64,000 nucleotides of DNA from Sclerotinia nivalis (Eukaryota; Ascomycota; Leotiomycetes; Helotiales; Sclerotiniaceae), in contig JAPEIS010000003.1 of NCBI GenBank assembly GCA_029531795.1, positions 1,302,001-1,366,000 of the forward strand, written 5' to 3'. The notes beneath the pieces are model-generated. The model made no database searches. It was not told the origin of the DNA and was given only the letters and a program-made list of their open reading frames with translations. Of this stretch, positions 1 to 10,815 are shown one piece after another. The number at the start of each line of letters is the position of its first letter. Positions within the stretch are counted from its first letter, which is position 1. Both the position numbers and the translations under genes were made by a program.

Positions 1-2385
1 TCGCTCTTTGGCTCCTTCCTCGATAGCTTCACCCTCGGCCTCGTCAGAATCGTTCATCCGAGAAAGTTCATCCGAGATTTCCTCAGATTCTGTGAAATGT
101 CCTTCTAATTCAACGGGTCTGTGATCCACTGCATCACCTCCACTCATTTGCCATTCCATCAATTTGGAGAAAGCTGAATTGGGATTACTGGATAAAGAAT
201 TGTACGTTCCAGTTTCAGCAACCTTCCCATCGTTGCCCAATACGATAACGTGATCCGAGCGCTTGATAGTTGACAAACGATGGGCAATTGAAATTGTTGT
301 ATTATGCCCCCTGAGTAAGGCTGCCAGGGCAGAGTTAACTAGGGTTTCGGATTCGGCATCCAATGCTGATGTTGCCTCGTCTAGTATAAGGATATCTGGA
401 TTCTTGAGTAAAGCTCTAGCAATTGCAATTCGTTGTTTTTGTCCTCCCGATAATTGAGCGCCACGTGCCCCGACTTGTGTGTCGAGACCTTCAGGGAAAT
501 CGCTAATGAACTGGCAATTTGCCTTTCGTGCAGCTGCGATAATTTCGGATCTTGAGGCATGAGGTTTTCCATAGGCGATGTTCTCGGCAACAGAACCAGA
601 CATGAGGACAGGCTCTTGACCGACCATTCCAATTCGACGACGAAGAGACTTTGCGTTCATCTTTGTTATGTCTTGACCATTGATTGTGATCTTTCCCTCT
701 GTGGGGTTATAGAATCGTAATAGGAGTGAACCAATGGTAGATTTACCTCCACCACTGGGCCCGACAATTGCCACATTAGTACCCGAAGGAATTTCAAAGT
801 TGAGGCCGTCAAAGATCGCGACTGCTGGTCGTGTTGGGTAGGCAAAGGAGACGTTGTCGAATTTGATGATACCTTGTGCAGACTTAACCTTTGTACCAAC
901 AGTTGCAGGAATTGTAGGCTTTCGATCTTGAAGCTCAAAAAGACGACTAGCAGCACCAACACCTTTCATGAGTTCCGAGTAAAAGCTGGATACACCAAAC
1001 AAACTTGACCCAGCATAGGCCGTATACATCAAGAAGGATGTTAGTTCACCGATACTTATCATACCGTTCTTAACCATAGATCCACCAGTGTATAGTAATG
1101 CCAAGATAGTCATGTTACCGAAAAATCCACTCGAACTGAAAAAGGTTGCACTGATTAATGCTTCTCGTTTTCCTAATGAGAATATTTTCTTGATTTGTTC
1201 ATTGTATCTGCCAACTTCTTGTGTCTCACTAGCGAAGGCTTGACTGGTACGAACATTTCCGAGTCTCTCTTCGGCGATTTTGGTTAGTGTTCCCAAATTC
1301 CTTTGGATTTTCCGACTAAGATTTCTGATCGCTCTTCCATAAAAGAATGCACCAATTGCGACAGGTGGGAACATGAGACAGAGAATGCTTGTAAGCTTTA
1401 AGCTCACCCATGCCATAGCTGTAAACCCAGCACCTCCACTGACCATGGCTCGTAAACCATCCGAGAGATTCTGAGTGATACTCTTTCCAACAATAACCGT
1501 ATCCGAGCTCAATCGAGAAATAAGATCTCCAACTCGATTTGCGTCGAAGAATTCCGCATTTTGTACATAAGTTCGCCTATATAATTGTGATCGAAGTCTG
1601 GCTACAATTCGTTCTCCCACTATCCTCAATATAATGATACGTCCATAGTTAGCCGCGGCGCCCATCGTTAGAACGCAGGCGAGAGCAATGAAAAATTGAG
1701 AAATATCCAGTCCAAAAAGTTTTTCGCCTTCCGAAGGATCTTTAGTGGCTAAATCAAGAATTTTTCCGATCGAGAATGGTATTGACATGGTGATTGATGA
1801 GGATATCAATAAGAACACAAATGCTAAGCCGAGCCATCTTGCCTCAGGTCGAGCAATTTTGAGTAACCTCCATATTTCACCAAAAGCAGCTGTATTTCCT
1901 TGTTTCTTCCCACTACTCTGTAATCTTGCGCTCAGGTTGACCTGTGTCGCTTTAGAAGCCTTCTCACTTCGTGCAAAATCCCCTTGTTCATCAATATTAT
2001 CCTCTTCTTCTTCTTCGCGCCTTTGTCGTTCTCGTTCGATGTGATCCTGTCTATCTGAGTCCCTTGGGGAAGTTTGCAATGGAGATGCACTGTTGAATGG
2101 GCGCAATTGTGATATTGCCGGCCGCCATGGTGATGACAACCCAATTCTTGTTTGCTGGTAGAGACGACTGGTAGAAAGTTGTGGGGTCGTTGGCTTAGAC
2201 GCGGGGCTCAATGGCGATGGGAAGTTGTTGAGGTTGGATGAATATCTTTTCGCAACCTGGGAAGGACCGGAAGGGGTCCATCTAGAAGCTGCGGGAGCTA
2301 GAATGGTTTTCGAAAGTTGCTTTATAGCTATATCGTATACCAAGGCTCCTCCCCAACCATTGCCTAAAGTCAAGGTGCGCCGCAT
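1..2385 (-). CDS. MDL1: Mitochondrial ABC half-transporter, Mdl1/ABCB10 type (3' end beyond window)
   Basis: One open frame of 795 codons runs from an ATG at 2385 to the window edge without a stop, so the C-terminus is missing. The N-terminus begins MRRTLTLGNGWGG and is Arg-rich with few acids, as in a mitochondrial presequence. A charged linker with an E/D-rich patch precedes a six-helix transmembrane domain (about residues 180-480). The nucleotide-binding domain shows Walker A GPSGGGKST (about residue 542; bases 736-762), signature LSGGQKQR (about 643), Walker B ILILDEATSALDAE (about 665) and H-loop AHRLST (about 700). Family knowledge: such half-transporters dimerise in the inner mitochondrial membrane and export peptides from the matrix. 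The acidic tail after the NBD (EEISDE) is typical of fungal versions. Atm1 is the main alternative, but the layout fits Mdl1/ABCB10 better. The gene is divergent from CDC37. Confidence 0.9.
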   Translation of the reverse strand, partial: MRRTLTLGNGWGGALVYDIAIKQLSKTILAPAASRWTPSGPSQVAKRYSSNLNNFPSPLSPASKPTTPQLSTSRLYQQTRIGLSSPWRPAISQLRPFNSASPLQTSPRDSDRQDHIERERQRREEEEEDNIDEQGDFARSEKASKATQVNLSARLQSSGKKQGNTAAFGEIWRLLKIARPEARWLGLAFVFLLISSSITMSIPFSIGKILDLATKDPSEGEKLFGLDISQFFIALACVLTMGAAANYGRIIILRIVGERIVARLRSQLYRRTYVQNAEFFDANRVGDLISRLSSDTVIVGKSITQNLSDGLRAMVSGGAGFTAMAWVSLKLTSILCLMFPPVAIGAFFYGRAIRNLSRKIQRNLGTLTKIAEERLGNVRTSQAFASETQEVGRYNEQIKKIFSLGKREALISATFFSSSGFFGNMTILALLYTGGSMVKNGMISIGELTSFLMYTAYAGSSLFGVSSFYSELMKGVGAASRLFELQDRKPTIPATVGTKVKSAQGIIKFDNVSFAYPTRPAVAIFDGLNFEIPSGTNVAIVGPSGGGKSTIGSLLLRFYNPTEGKITINGQDITKMNAKSLRRRIGMVGQEPVLMSGSVAENIAYGKPHASRSEIIAAARKANCQFISDFPEGLDTQVGARGAQLSGGQKQRIAIARALLKNPDILILDEATSALDAESETLVNSALAALLRGHNTTISIAHRLSTIKRSDHVIVLGNDGKVAETGTYNSLSSNPNSAFSKLMEWQMSGGDAVDHRPVELEGHFTESEEISDELSRMNDSDEAEGEAIEEGAKER

Positions 2386-2901
2386 TGTAAAGTTTTGACG
2401 CTCGGATTGTGTGCTACATCCGCTGATTTCACCGATGAAGCTGTGAAAGATATAATCGCCGAACTGTCATTATTGCGCGAGAATCTAAAAAGTTATGAAT
2501 GCATTGAAACGAATTGAAAATAATTGAAGAAAGATTCTCAAGATTCTCTTCGAAACGGGAACAAATATTTATTTCTTAGAACATTAATTATTATTTAGAT
2601 TTATTAGTAGATTTAGTAGATTTAGTAGATTTAGCTTCCATCATCGCTTCCTTCCATCATTTCATTCACTTACCAATCATAACTTTCATTTGTGGCTTAT
2701 GAAAGCTAAACGTGGGGCTAGATTTGACGCTGGCTCGGCAGGAATGTATGAGCGCAAAGGATGGGGAGGTAATTGAAAGGTTGTTCTAAAGGTTTACAAT
2801 AAAAAGTTACCCGATTTCTCTTTAATATAATAACAACTCTGAAAGCAGCTCCAACAATATTCAACAACACATCTACAAATACTTCCTGAATTATCATCAA
2901 T
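2386..2901. promoter_or_regulatory. Shared divergent promoter region of MDL1-like gene and CDC37
   Basis: 516 bp separate the two divergent start codons. The stretch holds a short tandem repeat of the 9-mer tagatttag at about 2595-2633 and an otherwise AT-rich sequence. No canonical TATA box can be assigned with confidence. The bidirectional role is inferred from the gene layout. Confidence 0.5.
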
Positions 2902-4557
2902 ATGCCGATAAATTATAGCAAATGGGTAGGTTCATTCCTTTTTCCATATTTGAATCCATACCCCTCCTCGTCGTCTCTTCCCCCACTTCGAAAGGCTGAG
3001 AGTTCAAGGCTGACAAAATATTAGGATGCGCTTGAGTTGAGTGATGACTCGGACATCGAAGTTCACCCAAATGTTGATAAGCGCTCCTTTATTCGAGCAA
3101 AACAAAACCAAATCCATCAACAAAGATTCGAGAGGAAGAATAAGATAGACACCTACAAGTACGAGCGAATCGTTAATGATGGACTTCTCAAGAGAATAAA
3201 TGCCCTACTTGTCGCTTTACAATCCTACAGTCCCCAAACCGATAAACGTCCAGATGATCTTGCATTTCAAGCGTTGATGGAATCAACTGGAGAAGATGAT
3301 TCTCCACCACCACCCCCAGAAGGGGTACATACCCACGTGAAGGAGGCACCTCCAACATACTCTAAGATGATGGCGGCGCTTATAGATCAGGTGAAAACAA
3401 AGGTAGATGAGGACAAGCCAGACAACCGTTTCGAGGCATATCTTGTCGAAATCAAAGTACATCAAGCAAAGGTCGAGGATCTTCAAAATCAACTTGCGGT
3501 GGAATTAGAGACTTTGGAGAAAGAGGAGAGCAAGAAGATAACTAGTGAGAGTATACATACTGGATTCGACAGCTCTTTCGTATCAAAAGCAGACCCAAAA
3601 CCAAAGGCCACAGAATCGAAAAAGGCTCCAGCTAAGGAGAAAGTCCATGCCGTTGAAGTCTTAAACCCTCATGCCCTTGCCAATAAAGACGGATCGAAGC
3701 CTGGTGAACAATCCTCGGGAGCTGATGCAGATGTCGATGAAGATGAAGAAGAAGATGATGATGAAGTAGAAGCAACCGAGCTTGGAAAGAAGTTTGCACA
3801 AATTAAGATGGGCGATTATCGTACATGTCTCCAATACATCTCCTCTAATCCATCAGTATTAGCAGAGAGAGAGACCGATGGTTTACTGGTTATGGCATTT
3901 AACTCTGCAATTGCAAACAAAGATGATTTTGCTAGGCAATGTGTCCACCAAGCTCTATTACTTCAATACTGCAGGGCACTCGGAAAGGATGGTGTTGGCT
4001 TATTCTTCAAGCGCATCACCACCAAGGGCCACCAAGCTCAAAAGGTTTTCTTTGATGATGTCAACTCTACATTTGACAGAGTCCGTACAAGAGCTAGGGA
4101 GATCCAGAAGCAAAGAGCAGCTGAAGAGGGGACCGAAGGCGGTGGAGTTGAGCAAATCCAACTTCATGCTGTTGATCCCGGTACCACTATCAACATTACA
4201 ATTCCACCAGCAACGAGTGACGATCCAGAAGTAATCAAATCGAGAGAATTATTCAATGCATTCCCACCTGGACTGCAACGAGCTCTGGAAAGTGGTAGCT
4301 TGGATGAAGTTAACAAGGTATTGGGTAAAATGAGTGTGGAGCAAGCTGAAGAAGTTGTAGGCCAGCTTAGTGAGGTAAGTTCAAATCGTGATATCAGTGT
4401 TCATATGACCTTACTGACACATGTCTAGGGCGGTATGTTACAAGTTGAGGAACAAATCATTGATGCCACGACCGAAGAGGGACAAGCTGCATTGAAGGAA
4501 TTTGAGGAAGAGGAAAGACAAAGAGCATTAGCTGAGAATTATGGTGATCCAGAATGA
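2902..4557 (+). CDS. CDC37: Hsp90 co-chaperone Cdc37
   Basis: Three exons: 2902-2925, 3025-4374 and 4429-4557, giving 500 residues. Exon 1 encodes only MPINYSKW; the intron ends ttag at 3024 after a gctgac branch site, and exon 2 continues DALELSDDSDIEVHPNVDK. The conserved N-terminus includes Ser14 and Ser17 in an acidic context (SDDSD), matching the casein kinase 2 sites known in Cdc37, and the HPN motif. Then come a coiled client-binding region, an acidic stretch near residues 243-257, the Hsp90-binding middle domain (GDYRTCLQYISSNP onward) and a C-terminal Glu-rich helix. Cdc37 recruits protein kinases to Hsp90 in the cytosol. The second intron (4375-4428) opens gtaagt. All joins keep the frame and the length is normal for fungal Cdc37. 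Confidence 0.97.
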
Positions 4558-4872
4558 GTGTCCGTGGCTAGGGCTAGGGCTAGGTGATAAAGGGTCAAGG
4601 AAATATGCCGTGCGATTGAAAAGAATGGCTGAGACCAGTAATGGTTTAACCCATCTTCCAATGAGTAAATAGTAATCACATTTCAAAGTCCATCGTCAGG
4701 AACAATGTCATTATAAACAAATCTTAAACAGTTATGCGCGTTTGTGCCATTCATTTTTAACGCCCCATTGCCCGTAACCTCCGATCAGGCAAGTCTTGAA
4801 CGAAATAAACAACCATCTTGCACGATCTTACAAGTCCATAAAGTGACCACCCAACCGTCCAACCAACTCCCT
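4558..4872. other. 3' region between convergent CDC37 and clathrin light chain
   Basis: This 315-bp stretch lies between two convergent stop codons. It contains three tandem ggctag units at 4567-4583 and nothing that reads as coding. It presumably carries both 3' UTRs. Confidence 0.6.
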
Positions 4873-5699
4873 CTAATAACCAGTAGCGCCGGGTGCTTTC
4901 TCATCTTTCTTCAAACTCAACAAAAGCTCTCGAAATTTCTCCTTGCCGGTACCATTTGCACCACCTCTAGCACCCTTTCCACTCAGATCGACTAATTTTG
5001 CAATACGCTCCCAGCTGGTCCCACCAGATGATGTATCTTCCCTGCTTGCTAAAAACTCCTCGGCTTCACGGCGGGTTTGCGCAATAGTCTTCTCTTTCTT
5101 GGTATTGTAATTCTCGTAGAAATCATCGATGTTTTGTTGGGCAGTCTTAATGGTTTCCTGCTTTTTTTCTTCTGATCTCTCTTCGCGGGCTTGAAGTTGG
5201 AGATCGCGACGTTCGCGCCATTGCTTGATGACTTCTGGCTCTTCTTCATCGGAAACTCGTGGTTGGTAATTGGTGTATGTGCTGGTGATTTGTCCGCCTG
5301 GGGAAACATTCTGAGTTTATAAATATTAGTATTCAGGAAATGTAGAATATCTAATAAAGTAATAACGTACCTCATTGCGAGTATCAATGGCAGGGAAGGA
5401 ACTCTCGAATTCATGAACCTCCTCTCCTCCTCCACCACCCAATAAATCATCATCACCATCTTCTACAAATGCGGCATTGTCATTACCAGTAGTAAATTGA
5501 TCCGCATCGTCGCCCAAAAGAGCCTTCTCACGACTCAAGAAATCATCGGCTCCTCCTTCGAAAGTAGAGTCGCCTTGTGTTGTTTGAGCTATAAACCATG
5601 TTGTTAATAAACCGTATAGATTGATGTAAATTTAAGGTTCCAAAAAGTGAACTTACCACTAGAGTCAAAGTCCTCAAGAGAAGGAAATCTGTCAGCCAT
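4873..5699 (-). CDS. CLC1: Clathrin light chain
   Basis: Three exons on the minus strand: 5657-5699, 5371-5588 and 4873-5310, encoding 232 residues. The start MADRFPSLEDFDSS and the internal run QWRERRDLQLQAREERSEEK (Arg/Glu coiled coil that packs on the heavy-chain leg) identify the family. The C-terminus has the conserved SWERIAKLVDLSGKG segment. Introns begin gtaagt and gtacgt, and every junction preserves the frame (261 nt in the first two exons). The protein is a regulatory subunit of clathrin triskelia at coated pits and the trans-Golgi. A further probable intron lies in the 5' UTR (gtaagt at 5827 to cag at 5761). The gene is convergent with CDC37 and divergent from the RTT103-like gene. 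Confidence 0.95.
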
Positions 5700-6165
5700 A
5701 TTGAAATTTAGAGTATTTATTCTGTGTAACTCTTGATTCGAAATCGCAAGCTGTCTGTTCCTGTTACGATGATACCGAATGTCAATACACATGCGCCTGG
5801 ATGAGCAGGGGCTAGTACGGGACTTACCGACGCTAAGGGTTATTTGGGGAGCTTGAGAAGGAAGTCCAGATACAAACAATATAAAAGAATTCACAATTCA
5901 ACTGATTTTTTCCATTTTACATCGATCCAAGTAGGCCAAAAAGATTTTCAATATCTGGAGATTATCTCTGGGAATTATCATCTTTTTATTGATTGATTTT
6001 CGGGATTTGCTAAGTGATATCTCAATTTCTGTGTAGAAACAAAGCCATTCTTCTAATTGTAAATTCAATCGAACAAACGCCGGCTGAGCAAACACATAAA
6101 ATACAAACAACAACTTCATTGAATATTGTCCTATTTTCTTCCATCAAGCATTTCAGCCGAGAAAG
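5700..6165. promoter_or_regulatory. Divergent promoter region of clathrin light chain and RTT103-like gene
   Basis: 466 bp separate two divergent start codons. It includes the likely 5'-UTR intron of the clathrin light chain gene (about 5761-5827, gtaagt...cag on the minus strand). No clear TATA box was seen. Confidence 0.5.
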
Positions 6166-7654
6166 ATGGCATATAACGATGATGCCGTTCTTGCAAAACT
6201 TTCTGCGTTGAATGAGACGCAGGAAAGTATTGTGAGTACCATTCTAGTATCCCCGGTACTGAATGCTGGACTAATTTTATTTCTAGGTCACTGTCGCTCA
6301 ATGGATTATGTTTCATAGGTAGGTAAACAATCTTTGTTTTATTGGTGTTTTAATGTGTTAATTCATTGTTTAGGAGATATGCCGATCGTACTGGACAACT
6401 TTGGCTTCAAAAGCTGAAGGATTCTGGAAGTAATAAGAGATTGAATTTGGTCTATCTTGCAAACGGTAAGTTTTCTTCATTTTGACGTTAATCCGCCTTT
6501 TAAGATCAGAGCGTGTAAAACTATATCCCATTTATCCAGACCACAGCTAATAATTATGTCTTTCACAGAGGTTGCACAACAATCGAAAGCTAGGCGCAAG
6601 GATGATTTTCTCATTGCATTTTCTCCTGTAATCGCAGAGGCTACAGCAACTGCCTACAAAGGAGCTACGAGCGATGTCCAGAACAAATTGAAGAGAGTCG
6701 TGGAAGTTTGGAGACAGAGGCAGATTTTCGAAATCCCTATACAAGATGCGGTTGAGGCTCGAATTGAGGGTAGGTCCATCTGCGAATTTGAAATAGCTTA
6801 TACTGATGAGCGCAGAACTTGAGAAATCCAGATCTTCAAATAGAAAAGGATTGGGCGGATCCCTTTTCTCCAGCAATTCATCGTCGGCACCAAGCGAACT
6901 TCAACCTCTTGTTGCACCTCAACAAACCATATCTAAATTGGTGCTTTCTACGAAGACTGCTACGAACTCCGCGAACAGTGATTATGAAAAGCTCACAGAT
7001 GCAAATACACCAACACCTTCTGCGCCAGTCCATGCTGCTCGACTCAATGGCCTTCTTAAGACTTTAGCAAACGCCGAGGGAGCTGTGGCTGAAGTTATCA
7101 AATCGCGTAACTTGTTGATTGAAGGATTAGAGAAATTGCTAGAGACAAACCGTAATGCCTTGGCAGAAGAAGAGGCCCAACTCAACCTCCTCTCCACGCG
7201 ACGCACCGAGATCGATACCAAGAAGAGGGAGGTTGAAGACAGTATTATGCGAGGATTCGCAAACAGCAGTGAAAGCACACCCGCAGATGGCAGTCCAGGA
7301 AACCAAATGGCTACTCCTAAATCTGAACCTGATCGCCCCGAAGTCGAACCATTATCACCTCCATTGCGCCCCATGAAAGAAGAATCTATTCAGCAAGAAC
7401 CACTTCCAGATTTTGACCTTAACTCCTCGGCTGGTGCTACCAATGGTTCACTTTATACATCTCAGTCCATGTCACCAACTTCTGGTTTGGATTTGCTAAG
7501 TAGTGTTTCTACTAGTTATGGACGCAGCAATTCACTAAGTAGCATGAAGAAGAGGAAATTGAATGATGATTTTCCAGAAATGGGTGGTGATGCTATGGAG
7601 GGTTTGGATGCGGATGTTGCTGAAATGTTGAGACAGGATACTGGCGCTGCTTAA
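6166..7654 (+). CDS. RTT103: CID-domain RNA polymerase II termination factor, Rtt103-like
   Basis: Five exons: 6166-6231, 6287-6318, 6374-6465, 6569-6769 and 6816-7654 (1,230 nt, 409 residues). The N-terminal ~130 residues form an RPR/CID fold: MAYNDDAVLAKLSALNETQ, QWIMFHRRYADRTGQLW, LNLVYLANEVAQQS and the closing RVVEVWRQRQIFE. Family knowledge: CIDs bind the Ser2-phosphorylated C-terminal repeat of RNA polymerase II, and Rtt103 couples this to the Rat1 exonuclease for transcript termination. Residues ~207-275 are a heptad-rich coiled coil (LLKTLANAEGAVAEV, EEAQLNLLSTRRTEI). The tail is Ser/Pro-rich and ends in a KKRKLNDDFPEM patch that could be a nuclear signal. All splice sites are GT-AG and joins keep the frame. 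Pcf11-type proteins are excluded by length and the coiled coil. Confidence 0.9.
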
Positions 7655-10054
7655 TAAGGGCATCGAGCGAGGAAGTTGTGAGATATTTAAGGAGGGGCGC
7701 CATCGATTGAAGGTAAATTCTGTAGTTAATAGATGGATTGCGTGAGCTAGAGCTGACGCTAGGTGAGTTTCTGGTTATAGGATATGTACTGGTACAAAGG
7801 GAGCCGGGCGAGGTGATAAGAGATTGCAAGATGCAAAAGCCAAGATTGTCGAAATATACCATGGCGTGCGGATATGGATGGGCACTTATTTGTAATTGTA
7901 GTGGAGAATGGGATAAGTTAAATTAAATCAAATCATATATACAAGAAAGCAAAGATATTAGGATATGTAAGATTATTTGCTATGAACTGCTATGAATCTC
8001 TGAAACGGTCTGAATATCTGATAAGTTATAAATGTCTACAAGGTTCTGGATATCTGACAAGTTGTAAATATCTTAAAAGTTGAAAATAGTTAAATATCTA
8101 CTCGAGTATTAATAACCTCATGTAAAAAAAATTCAATATTAAAAAAAAGTTGATTTGATTTGATTTATTGTAAGATTATATTATTTTAATTATAATGTAA
8201 TGGATGATGACCTCGGTTAGAGATGAAAGATGGAAAGATGAAAGATTATAGATACCTGGATAGGTATAGAAATAAAAGATTTATAAATTGAAGAAGTGGA
8301 TGATGTTGTGATGTTCTGATGTTCTGATGTTCTGATGTGATATGAATACCAGATAGATATTGAAAGTGATTGGATGAAGAGATATCTAGGTAGGTAGGTA
8401 GGTAGCGTGCGGTGTGTAGGTAGTATGTAGTATATAGTAGATAATGGGGATAAGGATGAAGATGAAAGAAGCGAGATGATGGATGAATATTTCAATAGGA
8501 GAGTTCATACTTCATAGTGAGATATCTAGTATAGTACAGCCGGCCGGAGGAGATGAAAATTAGTTAGGTTTAGGTTTAGGTAAGAGAAGAATTGAATTAT
8601 ATTACATTTATATTTTATCTTGGTATTAATCCTGTAGATGTTCTTCTCTGCTGCTTCAACAAGAGAGAGCGTATAATTATTAATCCGCACATTTCTTGTG
8701 AAAGGGAGTTGGCAGGGATATGGTACGTAGGCAAGTAGGCAAGTGGTTAATCCATGTGTAAAATGAAACTCGACGATTGATATTGATATTGTATAGATTA
8801 GATATAGATATAGATATAGATGTTGTGACATGAAAAGGGTGGGAATGCAGATTATGAAATTTATCAAGTTAATTAGGTAGGTATATTCGTTAGCATTGAA
8901 TTATGAATACGCTTTGTATGAAGATGGCCAAAATATCAAAACGCAAGCTTGTTTGTTGTATGAGTAGAATTGGGTGATGGTTGCCAAAAATGAGACTTGG
9001 TCGTACCTGACGGCGTAGGCCGCACGATCTTATTATTACCTTCATGGACTTGAGTATGAGAGGCGGCTCATCAACTCAGGGGTGGCGGCGAAATAGGCGG
9101 TAAATTGGAAGATAAATGGTAAATTCACACGTCGTAGGTTTGGTCCCATACGGGCTAGGAAATCGTAAATGGTAATAATTGGTTGTTTGTCCATATCCAC
9201 ATACAAGACTTGGGGTAGTGAGTAAAATGCATGTAGTGTTATTTTGTGGTTGTAAGATTCTTTCCAGACGGTGAAGTGATGATGGAAATAAGCAGTGACT
9301 GAAATTTGTGTAATGTTATTTGTGGTTGCATTCCTAGGAGATGGTGAAATGGTAATGATAATTCGGAAATATCTTCAAGGTGTATGATCGTATGGCAACG
9401 AAACAGCAAGTATTAGCACACTCCGAACAAACCTTCGGTTTGCTTAGATGAGGTTTATATATCTAATTCTGTGCCATTCCAATAATAGTGTGGGACTAAT
9501 GATTGCATCATCATGATTCAATCATCGAATTCAAATAGAACATTATGTTTGATTGTGAAGATTTTGAAGGAACAACTTTTTAGTTGCTAGGAAGTATATA
9601 ACCAACCATTCACCTCCCCCCCTTCCCCCCACCCGAAAGAGAATTTATAAAAAATCGGTGATCACAAGGACAGTGCCATTTTGATGAAGTTGAGTATGCA
9701 TTCAAAGCAAGTGCAGTCGATTTCAGACTTGAAACCCTCACACATGCTTGTGTTGGAGGACTACACCTTATTGTGTAGAAGGGCCATTCTTCCGTAAATG
9801 AGACGATCAGACGAAGAACAGAAAATCAGAGCTTCACCAAATCGCTGGAGACTCCTCTTTTAATGGTGTCATTCTTGACATGGGCCCGAGAAGGTACGTA
9901 TCTCTTCAGGAAAAGTGATTTGCGGCATTTCATGGTAAATGTCCGTAAAGTATTCGAGGTATAATGAAATTGAACTATTCTTAGGCTTCAATGCATGCCC
10001 CTGTCCTCTCGATTCCCCAAACATCCACAAATCCCATCGTCTCATTCGCAACCT
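7655..10054. other. 2.4-kb intergenic region with microsatellites
   Basis: No gene is supported here. There are AT-rich and simple-repeat stretches: gatgttct units near 8306-8338, gtag units near 8389-8405 and tagata units near 8803-8821. A small perfect hairpin (caaacc-ttc-ggtttg) lies near 9427-9441. The open frames on both strands are repeat-driven and lack start context or domain signal. The right end is probably the 3' UTR of the COX7 gene. Confidence 0.6.
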
Positions 10055-10561
10055 CTATCCCTTGCCGAACCAAGTCTTGTGTCCAAAAACCATTCGCGAC
10101 ATCATGTACATGGATCCTATTATCCCAGTGTCAGTCATACCGTTCGCGCCTCTTCCGCAATGTCACACATACCAGCAAAACCTCCCCAAAGAGCGACGTA
10201 GTATGGGTAGAGCATGACCCTGCCTCTAGAAGTCTGCACAACTTGTTAGATTTGTACTCCAGTCGATATAGCCGTGGGTATTTTCCACCCCCACCCCTTC
10301 CAATGCCACGGAATAGAGAGGCAATGCACGTACTTGGTTCCATTGACGAATGTGTTTCTTAGCACCTTCTTGGAAGAGCGCCTGGTAGTAAGGGACGCGG
10401 TTCTCGCGGAGTTTGTAGCTATTTTTTTGGTTGTAGTCAGTAAATGGTATTTCTTGCGGGCTTCGGCGGCGGCTGGAGTAGGGCAAAATATGATCTCGGC
10501 AGCCTTTCCTCCAAATCCATAGTTCTGTGTAACAGCTTGGGATCATGACTTACCCAGCCAT
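10055..10561 (-). CDS. COX7: Cytochrome c oxidase subunit 7 (VIIa-like), 71 residues
   Basis: Four small exons on the minus strand: 10554-10561, 10334-10418, 10173-10233 and 10055-10116 (216 nt). Exon 1 is only 8 nt (ATGGCTGG) and is followed by gtaagt. The 134-nt first intron has a perfect tactgac branch site before aaatag. The product starts MAGYKLRENRVPYYQALFQ, has one membrane segment within MLYPYYVALWGGFAGSMYMM and ends GHKTWFGKG. The pattern RGRVMLYPYYVAL matches the (R)SALYLYPFYAI-type segment of yeast Cox7, so an inner-membrane subunit of respiratory complex IV is the likely role. All introns are GT-AG and the frame closes exactly. The gene diverges from a mitochondrial PPR-like gene 254 bp away. 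Confidence 0.82.
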
Positions 10562-10815
10562 TGTGTCTGTATTCGAGGCGTTATGGTTTGGTTGGTATTC
10601 GAGGAAATGGTTCGATGTTGAATTCGCAGGAAGCTCGGATTGAAAACCGCGCTAGTGTTGCTGACTAAGCTTCTCTCAACTTTCGAGGAGCCCAGAATAT
10701 TTTGGAGAATGACAATTCTCAACCAAACTTTTACTACAAAGCATGCGATACTTTTGATGGCAGTGATGGATCTGCATAAGTATCTGACCGAAATCTTGAG
10801 GGACGGTGCGTCATA
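10562..10815. promoter_or_regulatory. Short divergent promoter between COX7 and PPR-like gene
   Basis: Only 254 bp separate the start codons of two genes whose products are both predicted to be mitochondrial. Shared regulation is an inference from the layout; no specific operator could be identified by eye. Confidence 0.4.

Noticed and set aside
381..962. Open frames on the minus strand inside the ABC transporter
   Set aside because: They are out-of-frame shadows of the long MDL1-like frame, which has no stop in the window.
4567..4583. Tandem ggctag repeats resembling telomeric sequence
   Set aside because: Only about three units, in the 3' region of CDC37, and the unit is not TTAGGG. It is a short chance repeat.
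8217..8867. Two minus-strand open frames of 92 and 113 codons
   Set aside because: They translate microsatellites (Ser/Tyr/Ile-rich low complexity) with no start context or domain.
9869..10362. Plus-strand frames overlapping the COX7 gene
   Set aside because: They are antisense to a four-exon gene with matching splice phases and a recognisable product.
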